DNA from: Apiotrichum sp. Y4204
Lineage: Eukaryota > Basidiomycota > Tremellomycetes > Trichosporonales > Trichosporonaceae
Assembly (NCBI GenBank): GCA_025531455.1
Contig: JAMYHL010000083.1
Location: forward strand, 1-64,000
Direction of reading: 5' to 3'
Length of the DNA: 64,000 nucleotides
Part shown: piece after piece, positions 1 to 10,586 of the stretch
Layout of the letters: each line of letters opens with the position of its first letter
Position numbering within the stretch: the first letter of the stretch is position 1
The notes under the pieces: model-generated
The model's database searches: none
Told to the model about the DNA's origin: nothing
Seen by the model: only the letters and a program-made list of their open reading frames with translations
Position numbers and translations under genes: made by a program

Positions 1-1
1 C

Positions 2-814
2 CCCGACTTTTTGAACACGTTTTGGGCCAAGGCACCCGCCAAGCGAGGCTGCGAGGCCTGCCTCCTTCCAGAGCGAGGCCGCGAGTTAGAGGCTGCCTGC
101 CTCCGCTCCATGACGCGCAGCGACAACGACGAGTCGATGCGGGCGGCATCAGCTGAGCTCCCCGTCGAGGCTACAAAGCCGTTCGCGCCCTTCGTTCCGC
201 CCAGAGACGCGCCGCCAAACCTCATATCCGGCACGTCGTCCATCCCCGCGGGCACCGGCATCCCAGCGAGCTCAAGGAGGGCAATGATGCGAGGCGCGCT
301 GTTCGAGGGCAGCCGGCGCGACGACGAGAAGAAGAAGGCCGACGAACGAGTCGGGAAGCTCAACGAGTCGTACGAGTCAGCCAAGCAGGCGGCGACGAAC
401 AGCTCGGAGCTGGCCTCTCTGGCCAAGCAGCGTGAGAACGATCTCACACTTCAGCTGAAGCGCGCGGAAGAGCGTGTAGACGAGCTTCGCACGCAACTCG
501 CCTCGGCAACCCTGGACAGCGAGGAGAAGCACCGCGTCGCAGAAGCGCGGGCGACAGCGGCCGCGCAGTCCCATTCCGAGCTTGAGGCTGCTGTCGAACA
601 ACAGCGGCTGTACCGGCTCGCGTTCGAGTTCGCGACAGGGGAGACGGATGACATGGCCTGGGCGGTGAATCCGCCGCATTCGGATTACGCGTTGGTGGCG
701 GAAATGCTAGCGAACATGCCCTTCGTCACAGGCGAGAACGAGGCTCACGATGTCAACGACAAGGGCAAGGGGAAGGAGGTTACAGACGACGAGCTAGGAG
801 GCACGATACCATGA
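2..814 (+). CDS. Partial Cys-motif/coiled-coil protein (3' part)
   Basis: The frame is open from the window edge to a TGA at 812-814, so the 5' part is probably outside the window. The first ATG in frame is at 110, but coding-like sequence (a GCEAC pair near 50) lies before it. The middle (about 320-610) is a charged, Ala/Glu/Lys/Arg-rich stretch that should form a coiled coil, and the last 25 residues are acidic. No known domain was recognised. The architecture (CxxC-like pair, proline-rich spacer, coiled coil) resembles the small gene at 6388-7112, so the two may be one lineage-specific family. Function unknown. Confidence 0.5.
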   Translation, partial: PDFLNTFWAKAPAKRGCEACLLPERGRELEAACLRSMTRSDNDESMRAASAELPVEATKPFAPFVPPRDAPPNLISGTSSIPAGTGIPASSRRAMMRGALFEGSRRDDEKKKADERVGKLNESYESAKQAATNSSELASLAKQRENDLTLQLKRAEERVDELRTQLASATLDSEEKHRVAEARATAAAQSHSELEAAVEQQRLYRLAFEFATGETDDMAWAVNPPHSDYALVAEMLANMPFVTGENEAHDVNDKGKGKEVTDDELGGTIP

Positions 815-1124
815 TGGGATGGTCGATAGAGTATGCTACTGCTTCTTTGGTCCTGTTCAACATGGTTCAACCGCTGCTGAGGGGCGCCGCAAGAGTCGCG
901 CTGGCTGGGTACACGCACGCATGCGCCGGCCCGAACAGGGGCGCGCACAATTGGAGAGGTAGGCCGAGTCCGACGAGAGAGGTCCAACAGGAGCTCCGTG
1001 TGGCCTCTGAGGATCGAACGAGCGGTGGCTGAATGTTTCAAACAGTCCGCGCGTGACCCGCAGTTGCGGAGAGTCCCAGGACAGCATGTGACGGTCGCGT
1101 CCCCGGTGCGAGATTCGACCACAC

Positions 1125-1945
1125 AATGGCATAGTGTTGGTCCGTGTGTGTGGCAGTTTGCGTTCTCGGTCGGAAAGCCCAGTGCAGACCTGAGACTCGC
1201 ACTCGCCGCGGCTGAAGCCGACGACGCTCCTGCACAATCGATCGTATAATCGAGAGGGCTGATGCGATCGGCGGCAGTCGTCGTGAGTTGTGGCCGTGCG
1301 AGGAAGACGCCTCTGGTAGATCTCAGAGAGCTCGGCCAACTTTGCCAGACAGTCGCCACAGGGATTCCATCGCGAGGGACAACACAACAACGGCGGCGCG
1401 GGAGAAGGAAAGGGGGGGGGGGGGGGAGGCTCCCTGCAAAGGACCTTGAGTCGATCGGCGACCTGAACGCAGCCGATCTGCAACGAGCGAGACATATCTT
1501 CCCACGGGAACAAGTTGCAGCCTCGAAGGCACGAGAGGAGGCACCTAAGGCCGCCGGAGAAGATTGTGGCCGGGCAGTATGTCATCGGCGCGTGAGGCCT
1601 GTATACCCCGACGAGACAGGTCGCTGACGAGAGGGCGTCGACGACCGGGTTGAGCGTGTTCTCGTGGAACGGGATGGACGTGGGTCCGACGAGAATGCCA
1701 AGATCGAAGGTGTTGCGCTCCACGAATCGCCAAAACTCGGTCGGGTGTCGAGCCAGGGATGTAGAGCTGTACGTTACAGCTCCGGGTCTCGGAGCCAGCT
1801 GCGAGGTGCTGTGCAGGCACAGAGTGGTCTTGTTGGCGGAAACGTTCAGTCCGTCTCTGCGCAACTGCCTGAGGACAGTCGGGAGCCGCTTGCGGCGGAA
1901 GTCACGAACATCAGCCGCCGTCGTTGTGCCTCCACTAGATGACAC
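1125..1945 (-). repeat. Decayed repeat, copy A of a ~1.1 kb tandem duplication
   Basis: A roughly 100-bp core at 1154-1256 aligns by eye with 2298-2409, and a second block near 1681-1711 aligns with 2797-2836. The offsets are similar (about 1144 and 1119 bp), so two diverged copies lie head to tail. Read on the minus strand the core encodes a shared TGLSDRE.KL stretch in both copies, and the second block a shared LGILVG. This hints that the ancestor was coding. No intact ORF or known domain remains. A 15-G tract sits at 1412-1426. Confidence 0.5.
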
Positions 1946-2264
1946 GCGGAAGAAGATCGCCAGGCGGATTGTTCTTTTGCGCTTGAGCGCGTCAAGGATC
2001 CCTATGTGTTATCATTTGGCTCCCGTACTCGAAGCAACGCACCCTTGTCCATGGTCATGTCGGCGAGCTTGCGCCCGAGGCGGGCGATGTGGATCTCTGC
2101 TTGCGCACTGACAGGAGGAGTTCGAGGGGCGGCGCGGGCGGCGGGGAGACGGACGGGGACGTTCGCGCGCGGGCGGGGAGCGGACTAATCTGCCTATCGA
2201 GGCGCTCCGGGAGATTGGGGGGCGGGGAGGGGGAGGGGGAGGGGTACCGGTCGGGGATATGCCC

Positions 2265-2990
2265 ACATGGCGTCCGAACGTCGGTCTCGGTCGTTGACAG
2301 TTTGCACTCTCGGTCGGACAGCCCGGTGCGGATCTGAGTCTCGCACTCGCCGCGCCTGTACGTCGACGCCGCTCTTAGAGTCTTGCGCAATCGATCGTGT
2401 AATCGAGGGAGTGACACGCGAAGTTTGAGACGCGGTCGTGAAACTGGTGCAATGTCCAGCAGTGGCTCGCCCGGTATCCGGCAGTTGCAAGCGTTGTCCG
2501 TCCTACGCGGCGCGTGCGATTTTCTCCAGTTGTGCGAGAAGCTCGTACCCCACCGTAGAGGCCAGCGCTCCGCTGTCGCCCAAGACGTTTGCAGGCGACT
2601 GTGGGTGAGGTCGCGTCTCCCCGCAAGTGCGCGCGTCGCCTGATATTGGTGGGTTGCTAACCAGTTGCTTCCATCCCCCGAGAGTGTCACGCATACACTT
2701 CGATACCTGCGCCCGGTCCCCGGCAGTGCTGCAAGCGATCCCGGTCTCTCCGACTCCGACAGCGTTAGAGGACTGTTGGATGCACCGCGGCCTCAAAGGT
2801 ATCCCGACGAGGATGCCGAGCAAGAACCAGATCCACCAGATCGCCGTTTTGGAGGGCTCTGAAGTCGCGCAGTCGACGTCGACGTCGGCCACGCATCTCA
2901 ACTGGCTGTCGGCTACTACCCGGACACTTTCGACGTATTCCACTGTAGGCGCCGTTGGGCGACCAGAAGCAGTGCAACATCGCCGCTAAT
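2265..2990 (-). repeat. Decayed repeat, copy B of the ~1.1 kb tandem duplication
   Basis: This is the partner of the 1125-1945 copy. The core 2298-2409 ends in the same ATCGATCGT.TAATCGAG string as copy A (1240-1256). The minus-strand frame keeps TGLSDRE.KL and LGILVG, but stops and frame changes break it elsewhere. It is probably a relic of a multicopy gene or element. No terminal repeats or target-site duplications were found. Confidence 0.45.
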
Positions 2991-3269
2991 GGGCTGGTAC
3001 CACTTCCCGGGCGCCCGGCCTGCCCCGCTGCCAGGTCTCCCAGATCATGACGGCATTCACCAACCCTGTGACCCGACGACAATCTGCCAGCGCGGGAGCG
3101 AGAACCGCGGCGAGCTCGTCAGAGTACAATCCGTTTTAACGGCTGCCGGCCCGACGGGGCTGGAACCGTGAATGCTATGCCTAGGACAGCAGTGCCTACT
3201 GGAATCTCCCCGAAGGGCTGCCGGACAGCCCCCAAGACCAAGCCATTGCCGACCTTGACGGCTCAACAT

Positions 3270-3551
3270 CAGCGCTGTGCTGTCCGCTGAGAAGCTAGCT
3301 CTTCAGTACATCGACATCTTCTGTCGGGTCGCCTTTCCGACACCACTGGCGCTATAAAGGATATAGCCAGCTCAGAGGTGGCGTCTAAAAGCTCCTCTAA
3401 GTAGTCACGTAGTCACCAGACAATGTCTCGTCGCCCCCAGGATCAATACACCCACCCCCAGCAATACAACAGCGCTGTGCTGTCCGCTGAAAGGCTGCGC
3501 CCACGGTTCATGTACCTGTTCTGTCGCGTCGCTTTTCCGACGCCAACGGTT
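3270..3551. repeat. Two direct repeats spaced exactly 200 bp
   Basis: A 21-bp string ending GCTGTGCTGTCCGCTGA is identical at 3270-3290 and 3470-3490. A second block (TTCTGTCGSGTCGCYTTTCCGAC) follows 49 bp from the start of each copy, at 3319 and 3519, so the 200-bp offset is kept across the unit. Further similarity (GCCAGC.CAG.GGTGGC) trails after both copies. They could be remnants of small LTRs or a short tandem duplication. No coding potential was seen. Confidence 0.55.
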
Positions 3552-3570
3552 GAGTCATAGATTTGCCAGC

Positions 3571-4756
3571 GCAGCGGTGGCTCTTGCAGAGACGTGGTAG
3601 ATGGGGACAGGCGAAGTTTCATGGCGCCCCCAAGACCTACAGATCGCTGTTTCGAGGGTGGGACGAGTTCGACGAGTACAAGAAGTTAGTTGTACAGTAT
3701 GTCCTGCGCTTCGGGGGCGCCTCAAGTGCCCGCTCTGGCTAGACCCCCTTAGCCAGAGGTCGAGACACTTGCGAATACCTCCTTAACGTCCCTGTGCGCG
3801 GTGCGGCCCCGCAAGCTCTGTCGCCTCCTCCACACCCTTGTAAAAATCAATAAAAATCAATACAATATTGGCTCTCGAAGCAACTGGGTGCTTCTCGACT
3901 ACAGCATATGCATATTTCCAGCTCATGGGTTTCTGCTCGCTAGCTGCTGACTTGTCGTCGTCACAGACGTATCCACGGTGTCACATTTTTATCTCAGACG
4001 GCGGACTGCACCGCTGTAGCGCTGCCCATTCAGCCACGTAAACTGCCTTGCACACACAATGAGGACAGACTGCTGATGCATATCTCTTGTGCACACCTCT
4101 CCTTTTTGCTACATTTATGCTCATTCCACGAAAGCACAACTAAAGACAGGAAAAATGGAACTCCTCAACAACATCAGAGCTGAACTGTACTAAACGACAA
4201 CGGTGTCACAATCGTCATAAAGGCAACGCCGTAGTGTCTCTGCAATAGAGCTCACTATCAGATCGTCAACCGAGCGATCTGAGCCTTTATGAACCGTTGA
4301 GTCCGTGACAACGGCAGATACCTGACCATCAGCGACACTCGGCTTCATGAAAGCTTTTGTCATGTATTGCAAGAGCTCTGGTTGCCTCAATAGTATGTCA
4401 TATCCCCTCGAAGGATAGGTGTTCATTCCAGAAAGCGAGTGAGTTGTTTGATTTTTCTACTAGCTAAGTGATTTATTGATGTTGAAGGGATGGTGGGTGC
4501 AGGTCGGGTTGCACGGCCATTAGGACGGCAGCAGGGCACCTCCAACTCAGGCATAGCTTGGGGCGTTGGTGGGTTCGCGGCAGGGCGTGTCTATGGACCG
4601 CCGCACCTGTAAGATCTCCCTGCTCAGCTGCACTCATGTTGAACCATCTCCCTGCCCAGCTGCACTTATGTTGAACCCCACTCCGCGACACGAGACCTGT
4701 ACATCGCCTCAAGCAAACCACGCGGAACTGTTGATCCCTCGGGCACGCTGAGACTG
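3571..4756. other. Gene-poor stretch
   Basis: No gene can be supported. An A/T-richer patch with AATAAAAATCAAT-like polyadenylation-type sequence lies at 3839-3870. A 78-codon minus-strand frame at 4190-4426 starts with ATG and has no recognisable features or splice context, so it is left uncalled. Confidence 0.4.
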
Positions 4757-4925
4757 TGCGGGACTGTCACGGCGGAATATGAACAACTCTTGGATACCGC
4801 GTGCAGACAACGGTTACGAGACTCCAAGCTCCACGCCAAAGCCCAGAAGTGCGAGTTCTACGCCAAGCCAACAGAGTTCCTTGGTTACGTAGTATCTCCC
4901 GAAGGCGTATCGATCTTGTACTGTG
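4757..4925 (+). pseudogene. Ty3/gypsy reverse-transcriptase remnant
   Basis: One frame reads QRLRDSKLHAKAQKCEF followed by FLGYVVSPEGV. This is the characteristic stretch of Ty3/gypsy reverse transcriptase just after the catalytic YxDD region (KC.F....FLG..VS..G). The YxDD box is not seen upstream, and the frame leaves the family pattern at about 4915. Downstream to about 5500 only short broken frames continue. It is a truncated fossil without LTRs. Confidence 0.8.
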
Positions 4926-6104
4926 CGCGTTACGCTCATGCAGACCGCGAACATTTCGCAGGCACGCGGCTTAGACACTTTGCAAGCGCGTCTTCGGAAC
5001 TGCGGTCTTAGAAGCGCGCAACAGTGGGATTGGCCTGCGTCCGAATCCCGGAACGTTCAGCGTGCGCGCCCCTCGGACATCCCGGGGGTAAGCACAGCGC
5101 GGCTTTCAAACACAGCGCCAGGCTCCAGGATACTGCCCGACATCATCAGTCACCGCACGAGATTCACTCACGGACACTGTGCGCGGAAGTGCATTTCGGG
5201 TCCTGGCTCTGGACCCTATGGGCTGCTCCGGGACAACGCAGACGTTTATGTCTGATGTCGCTTAGCCTGGCGCATGCTGGGACAACGGACGTTGATGTAA
5301 AACGGCGTGCGGCCCTGCGGCACAGTGGACTCGGCTGTGCATCACAGCCCGAGACCGCACGGACATCCAGGTTGGATCAACCTTTTAGGTTGTTCCAGAT
5401 ACCGTGCTCGTCACTATTCCGATTGCGAAAGACTCTAGGACACGCCTGGAGCGACTGACGCCGCGGGCAAGAGTCTGCGACCTGCCTGGGTTATCATAAC
5501 AAGAGCGTGAATGTCGCACACAGTTGTCGCACCCATGTTGGCGACCGAATCGCGCACGTTGGGATCGCGCGCGCCCTACCTTGAGACCGTGGGCGTAAGC
5601 TAATACGAGCGAGTGCATTACGGGCATGAGTCTCCTGTCGCGCGGCAGTGTGAGTATCTTGGGACTGTCAGATACAGCGCACCGAGCTCTGAGATCACGC
5701 ATGGTGCTCGGAGGTGGCGTGAGATGGCCGGGGCTATCTGCATGAGGCCCCCATGATCAGAAGTTCGCCGGCGAGCTGGCAGCGACGATCCAGTGGAGCA
5801 GTACTCGACATGGTATGATCACACTTGTGGTCGACTGTCACGAGATGTCGTACGAGACCCCGTAGCTACCTTCTGAGGGGTTCTCTCGGACCCTCGTACA
5901 GTGATTCTCGTCCTCTTACATACGTAAGACCGTATGTAGCCCTGCTGCCCTCGCCGGACCGTAGAATCCCTAACGTATGCCTCCGTCACTTGTACCTTGA
6001 TATTGTATAGTTCCTTCGGTGCTCCCCGCACGGTCGGCTGCATAGCGAGAATCGCGCTTGATGTCCGAACGTCCGTACGTCCGAGATCCGGATGGCAGAA
6101 TGTG
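4926..6104. other. Degenerate region after the RT remnant
   Basis: No intact gene was seen. The first ~550 bp may be further retroelement polyprotein debris, because several frames are open but broken. The rest up to the repeat at 6105 holds nothing recognised. Confidence 0.35.
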
Positions 6105-6180
6105 GCCCCGCGGCCACTTGCCATCGGCAGTGTCGAGATTGTCGAGGACATCGACATTGATGACATTGAGGACATTGGGA
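6105..6180 (+). repeat. GC-box plus GACATTGA array upstream of the 6388 gene
   Basis: A 13-bp GCCCCGCGGCCAC (6105-6117) is followed by a short array of GACATYGA-like units (6141-6180). Exactly the same 13-mer, followed by the same kind of array, lies before the next gene (7658-7731). It ends about 210 bp before the ATG at 6388. It may be a promoter module or a small dispersed repeat. Confidence 0.5.
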
Positions 6181-6387
6181 GCATCGTTGGAGAGCTCTGC
6201 GACATGCGACAGCCCGGCAGTGCGAGACTGAATCTCGTCCATCACTGCACCATCGAGCCCATCACTCTCATCATCATCATCACTCATCACTCGTTACACA
6301 CATCACTCAAAACACACACACACATCAAACATCGCCCATCACACATCCACACATCACATCAATTCCCGCTCTCGATCGCCCACGACC

Positions 6388-7112
6388 ATGCCGCCGATCG
6401 ACATCCCAACCCCAAAGGTCGGCGACACGATGTACGTATGACTCGATTCAAGAGCCAGAGGCCCATGGCTGGTCCAGGTGTATCGCGCACTGAACCTGTC
6501 AGCTGACAGCCAGCGTCCTCCCTCCGTGCACGAACTCCGAAGCAGCCGCTCAGGGGTCTGTCGTTTCCGTCATCGCTGAGGGCGTAAGCTCAGGGTGTGA
6601 TCTGTGCAAGGAACTGTTGGAACGTTCGCCGGCGAACCCACCATGCAACCACGAAGGACAGCCCGTACCTCAACATGTGGTTCGGATCGCGGGTCATCCG
6701 CACTGGGTGATGTTGGAGTCAGAGGAGCGTCCAGATTTGTGAGCACATCTCCCAATGGGGAGTCATTGTCACCATCTTGCTGATAGCCAAGGGACGCCAC
6801 CATGGATCTCGTGAAGGGACATTACCAGCGTCTGTGCGCACCTCCCAGTCAGCCTGCATCTCCACCCAGGAGCAGATTGACTCCGCGGAGGAGGTCGTTC
6901 GCGATTGTCGCAAAAGGCTCCGCGATGCGGAGGCTTCGCTCACTCGACTGCGTGAACGCCTCGTCACGGAGCAACAAGCAGCCGACGACAGCGCAACGAG
7001 GCACGACGCCGCGCAAAAGGCACTCAATAATTTTACCAAGAGCCTTAACTCGGCGCACCAGGGCGTTGTACGCGAGGCGACTCAGCCCCCCGAGAGGGCT
7101 CGCGATGCTTAG
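6388..7112 (+). CDS. Small Cys-motif/coiled-coil protein, spliced
   Basis: The ATG at 6388 follows a CA-rich leader. Exon 1 (6388-6431) ends at GTACGT. An intron to 6513, with CTGAC just before the acceptor, opens a frame with GCDLCKELLERSP then PPCNHEG, i.e. a CxxC pair plus a third Cys. The last exon, in another phase (about 6870-7112), is an almost pure heptad coiled coil (EEVVRDCRKRLRDAEA). The join between exons 2 and 3 is unresolved. A good GTGAGC donor at 6739 does not keep phase with any acceptor I found. GTGATG at 6707 with the acceptor before 6870 does, and gives about 159 residues. Function unknown; possibly related to the gene at 2-814. Confidence 0.5.
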
Positions 7113-7657
7113 TCGAGCATGGGTTGTAATCGATGTAGCTATCAGTGATATGATGTTCCATACATGCATCCATCAGGAGATCAGGAGACCGTTTCATCGC
7201 CCACGCGACTCAATTTAGGAGCAACGAGTGTGAGCGGCGGCCGCGGCGGTGGGGACCGTGGTTAGTTTGCTTGTCGTATTCATATATCTTTCTTTTGTGG
7301 TCAGTGCCCGTCGTCACCGCCGCTCATCTGGGAGCAAGGCGAGCGATAACATGGCGGGAAGGGTGGGAGCGCGAGAGAGAGAGCCGGGTAGCGCCGGCGC
7401 TGGCCCGTTCGAGTGAGGGGAAGAGAGAGGCGTTGAGGGAGAGTGGGAGGATGAGGGAGCACAGATGCAGATGCCTCGACGCCCCCTCATGTACTACCTC
7501 ATGGTACTATCACGTGACTACCATCTTGTCTGGTGTGAGAGCATTCAAAGGATGGAAGACAGTTGCAAAGGTTGTGTGCAGGTTTCCCAGAGATCGTGTG
7601 TGTCAGTGTCGCCTCTAAACATCCGAAGAGACCGAATGTGATATCGTGGCCGTCGGC

Positions 7658-7731
7658 GCCCCGCGGCCACATGACACTGACAGTGACATTGACATTGATG
7701 ACATTGACGACGTTGAGGACGTTGAGGACAC
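7658..7731 (+). repeat. GC-box plus GACATTGA array upstream of the 7886 gene
   Basis: GCCCCGCGGCCAC at 7658-7670 is followed by GACATTGACATTGATGACAT and further GACGTTGAG units to 7731. It is the second copy of the module at 6105-6180, and lies about 155 bp before the ATG at 7886. A TC-rich tract typical of fungal promoters follows at 7780-7885. Confidence 0.5.
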
Positions 7732-7885
7732 AAACACTCGTGGCTTTGGAGTGTGCGACGGTATCCATGTCCTCTTTTGTCTCTTTCACATCATCTCCAT
7801 CACCTCCTTCATCTCCGGTCTCTATTCACCACCCTTCTCAGCATCCACAGCGCATCTCTCCCTCGCTCTCTCTCCTCTTTCCATC

Positions 7886-9001
7886 ATGCTACGTCGATCC
7901 GCCAGAAGGGCAGCAGCGGCGGCGGAGGCGGCGACACCACCACCACCACCACCACCACCACCACCCCCGCCGGGGCCGGCGCTGACACCAGCACCGCCTG
8001 CATCCGCAGCCTCCTCCTCACCACCCGCTCAACCCCCGGCAGCAGTCGCGACAGACCCTCCGCCCCCCTCGCGTCCCTCCTACTTCAACCCGGCCACTCA
8101 TCCCGCGATCGCTGCTGCCCTCGTCGCTGTCCTTTCCCGTGACCTCCTCGCCGCGGTCCGCAGTGTCACTCGCGCCTATCGCGACCTGTGCGATGCCGTC
8201 CTCGCCCACCAGCTTGTCCTCTCAGACACCAGTCCTTTCCGGGCGGCGCAAACCTCGTCTCTCATCATCACACGCCACAGCCCTCGCTTCGCAAACGGAC
8301 ACGTTGAATCCCGCGTTGACGTGCGCAGTGCGCGCGTCCCCGGCCTCCGCAATCTGGAGAAATGTAAGGCTGCGAATAGTGTGTCCCACGCTGCGCGGCG
8401 TGTCTTGAGTCTTGTGCAGGTCCTCGATCTTTGCATCAACAATAGTGACAAGCTGCCTGCGGCGTTGACGCTCGCCGCTGCCCTCGCGCCCCACCTCACG
8501 CAGCTCCACACTGTCCGCATTATCGGCCTCATCCCTCCCCATATCCCGCTGAACGGCACGACACTGGTTCTCGACACATCCCAGGAGGACCCACTTGTCC
8601 TTCCTGACTTTACTGGCTTTGAACACCTTGTCATCAATCTTCGCCGTCTTCCAGCTCGCCTCAACCCCACTCCAATCCGGTATCCGCCGCAAGTTCAGCG
8701 TGTGGCTCTTCAACTCTCGCAAGAAGACACTCTGAACCTTTGGGGTCGTCACGACGTTCAGTATGACAGGGTCCCGAAGGAGGAGCTGCTCCGTCGCACG
8801 CTAGCATCTGCAGTCGACCCCGCCTTTCCCGGCAAGGATGTCACCGTCATTCTTCGTGATTCGCCGACACAACTGTACTGGAGTACCAGCCGCATCGACA
8901 CCAACCGCGCGGCCCTCATCACAGGCGGCTGTGCGTCGTTGCATGCCACAGGAGGCCCAGCCCGACGGAGACGGCCCGCGCGTCTCCTTCGAGCGCCTTG
9001 A
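7886..9001 (+). CDS. F-box-like/LRR-like protein
   Basis: The ATG at 7886 directly follows a CT-rich leader; upstream in-frame codons are the GACATTGA repeat and unlikely to be translated. The protein (371 aa if unspliced) has an Ala/Pro-rich N-terminus with a run of 12 prolines. Then comes THPAIAAALVAVLSRDLLAA..SVTRAYRDLCDAVLA, which parallels the F-box-like helix region of the 46576-48842 gene. Later leucine-rich segments (LTQLHTVRIIGLIPPHIPL) fit the repeat-like C-terminus usual in these proteins. The last ~35 residues look out of frame and may be intronic. The next gene begins in another frame at 8943, so a splice joining both is possible, but I found no phase-correct one. Confidence 0.65.
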   Translation: MLRRSARRAAAAAEAATPPPPPPPPPPPPGPALTPAPPASAASSSPPAQPPAAVATDPPPPSRPSYFNPATHPAIAAALVAVLSRDLLAAVRSVTRAYRDLCDAVLAHQLVLSDTSPFRAAQTSSLIITRHSPRFANGHVESRVDVRSARVPGLRNLEKCKAANSVSHAARRVLSLVQVLDLCINNSDKLPAALTLAAALAPHLTQLHTVRIIGLIPPHIPLNGTTLVLDTSQEDPLVLPDFTGFEHLVINLRRLPARLNPTPIRYPPQVQRVALQLSQEDTLNLWGRHDVQYDRVPKEELLRRTLASAVDPAFPGKDVTVILRDSPTQLYWSTSRIDTNRAALITGGCASLHATGGPARRRRPARLLRAP

Positions 9002-10586
9002 CATGCCGCTCGGTCGGGACACGGCGCGTCTGTGGTGGGAGAAGGACCACGTCTGCCGCCCACTCAACGGGTTCTTCCGCCTCTGGACCGTTCTCGACCC
9101 TGCCGGAACCGTCGCTCTAGAGGGTCTGGAGCGCGCCTTCAAAGATTTCAAGTACACGCTCCGCGGCAAGTTGCAGGACATGGCGGTATTCGTTCGCGCG
9201 CGCGAACAGGCAGTTCGAGCGTTGTGAGTCGTTCGTGTTGGTCGCTCACCGCTTGTCACACTGACACCACCCAGCATGCCTCTGGACGCCGCCACCCTTG
9301 CGCGTCTGTACGCTCTTTCGGTGTCGAGGGGCGTCGCGCACATTATTGAGCCTGGAATGTTTGCCCTCGCGCCCGACACAGTGCTCCAGAGCGGTATCCT
9401 GCACGACATTCAAAAAGCCCTCGGTTCTGGGCCCCTCACGGCTGCGCTGTCAGGCATGGCAATGTACTCTGGCGAGTGGGACAACGCCGAGATAGAGTGA
9501 GTCCATCCGGTATCGAAAGCTTCTTAACATTGTCCGCGCTCTGCCCTCTCGTTTTCCTTTTCCTCGACAATAACCTGACTCGTTGTCGCAATGGGCCATG
9601 CATTTATTCCCTCCTGTTCCGCCTTTCCCATCCGTCCCAATGGCTCTTCCCACACCGCCGTCCGCTATTTCCCGCTTCTTTTTCCATCTCCTGGCTGACA
9701 GCAGCTCTGCTCCTGCTCCTACCCCAGCCCTCGGCCGTATCATCGTGAACCTCCCTTCAAATGCTTTGGGCGGGAACCTCACGCTGTCTAATGGCGACAC
9801 TCTGCCGGCCTGGGGTGAGACCCCCGAGTGGGTATTCATCCCAGCCACCGACGTCGCGACTGTCTCCCGCGTATCCGGTACACGAGATTTTCTGATCTAT
9901 GACGTGCAAGTATACTCGGGGTCCTCGATGGTGGCCCCTCCCTGCCTTGTCGACGCACTACAAACAATCCTGGCGGACACTTGCATCCTACCGGAGGGCG
10001 GCGCCCTCCTCTTTGGCCTGCAAGGGCGATACACCACCCCGCCGTCTCTCGCGACACTTCTGGGGTCCGACTGGGCATGGGCAAAGGCATTCACCGCTGC
10101 AGGGCTTCACCCAGAGGTCGTCGCCGCGTACAGGAACTATCAGGCGGAGGGGCGTAGCGCGCGCATGTTTCGTCGGCGCAAAATACAGGCCTCGTCTATT
10201 TTCCTCCTCCACCAGATGCCGGCACGAATTCGATGCTTTTCGCGAGGTCCGCGGCCTCTTCCTGCCGGACGTTGTGGAGCGTCGCGGTACACGGCACTGG
10301 GTGACGCTTCCCCGCTACTGGGAGGTGATGGATCACCCTGCCGCGGAAAACATGCGCAACAAATCGCTTGTGCAGGTGTGTGTGGGGGCGGCATTGCTCT
10401 TGCGTCTGGGCCCGCTGGCGGGCAGGAGCTAGGGTTCCGGAGCCAAAGGGAACGATTGATGAGGAGATGGACAACGTTGAAGAGGGGGGTGAGGGGAGCA
10501 CGTCGGAGGGCAGCAGGTGGACGCAGTGGTACTCCGAAGACCAAGATCTCGATCAAGATACTAATGATGGTTGGAATAGTTATTGA
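8943..10586 (+). CDS. 2OG-Fe(II) oxygenase-fold protein, probably catalytically dead
   Basis: Five exons fit by phase: 8943-9223, 9275-9496, 9702-10127, 10216-10375 and about 10443-10586 (roughly 410 aa). The core IIVNLPSNALGGNLTLSNG, then RDFLIYDVQVY, then CILPEGGALLFGLQGRY and LLGSDWAW, follows the order of the basidiomycete prolyl-4-hydroxylase-like family. In that family one sees a GGxL strand, an EHEV motif, RVTLTYN, GGxLGFGLxHxYP and LKGxD. Here the HxD region reads AEID, the EHEV histidine is absent (TDVATV) and the GLxH histidine is Gly. The C-terminus is acidic (DEEMDNVEEG). The start is uncertain because of the overlap with the F-box-like gene. Confidence 0.6.

Noticed and set aside
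1262..1627. 121-codon plus-strand frame across the 15-G tract
   Set aside because: The frame runs through a homopolymer and the decayed repeat; no coding features.
7915..7985. Poly-His/Thr frame from CACCAC repeats
   Set aside because: It is the out-of-phase reading of the polyproline codons of the F-box-like gene.
8758..9409. Long minus-strand frames over the oxygenase-like gene
   Set aside because: Arg/Ser/Pro-rich shadow frames typical of GC-rich antisense; plus-strand exons have matching splice signals.
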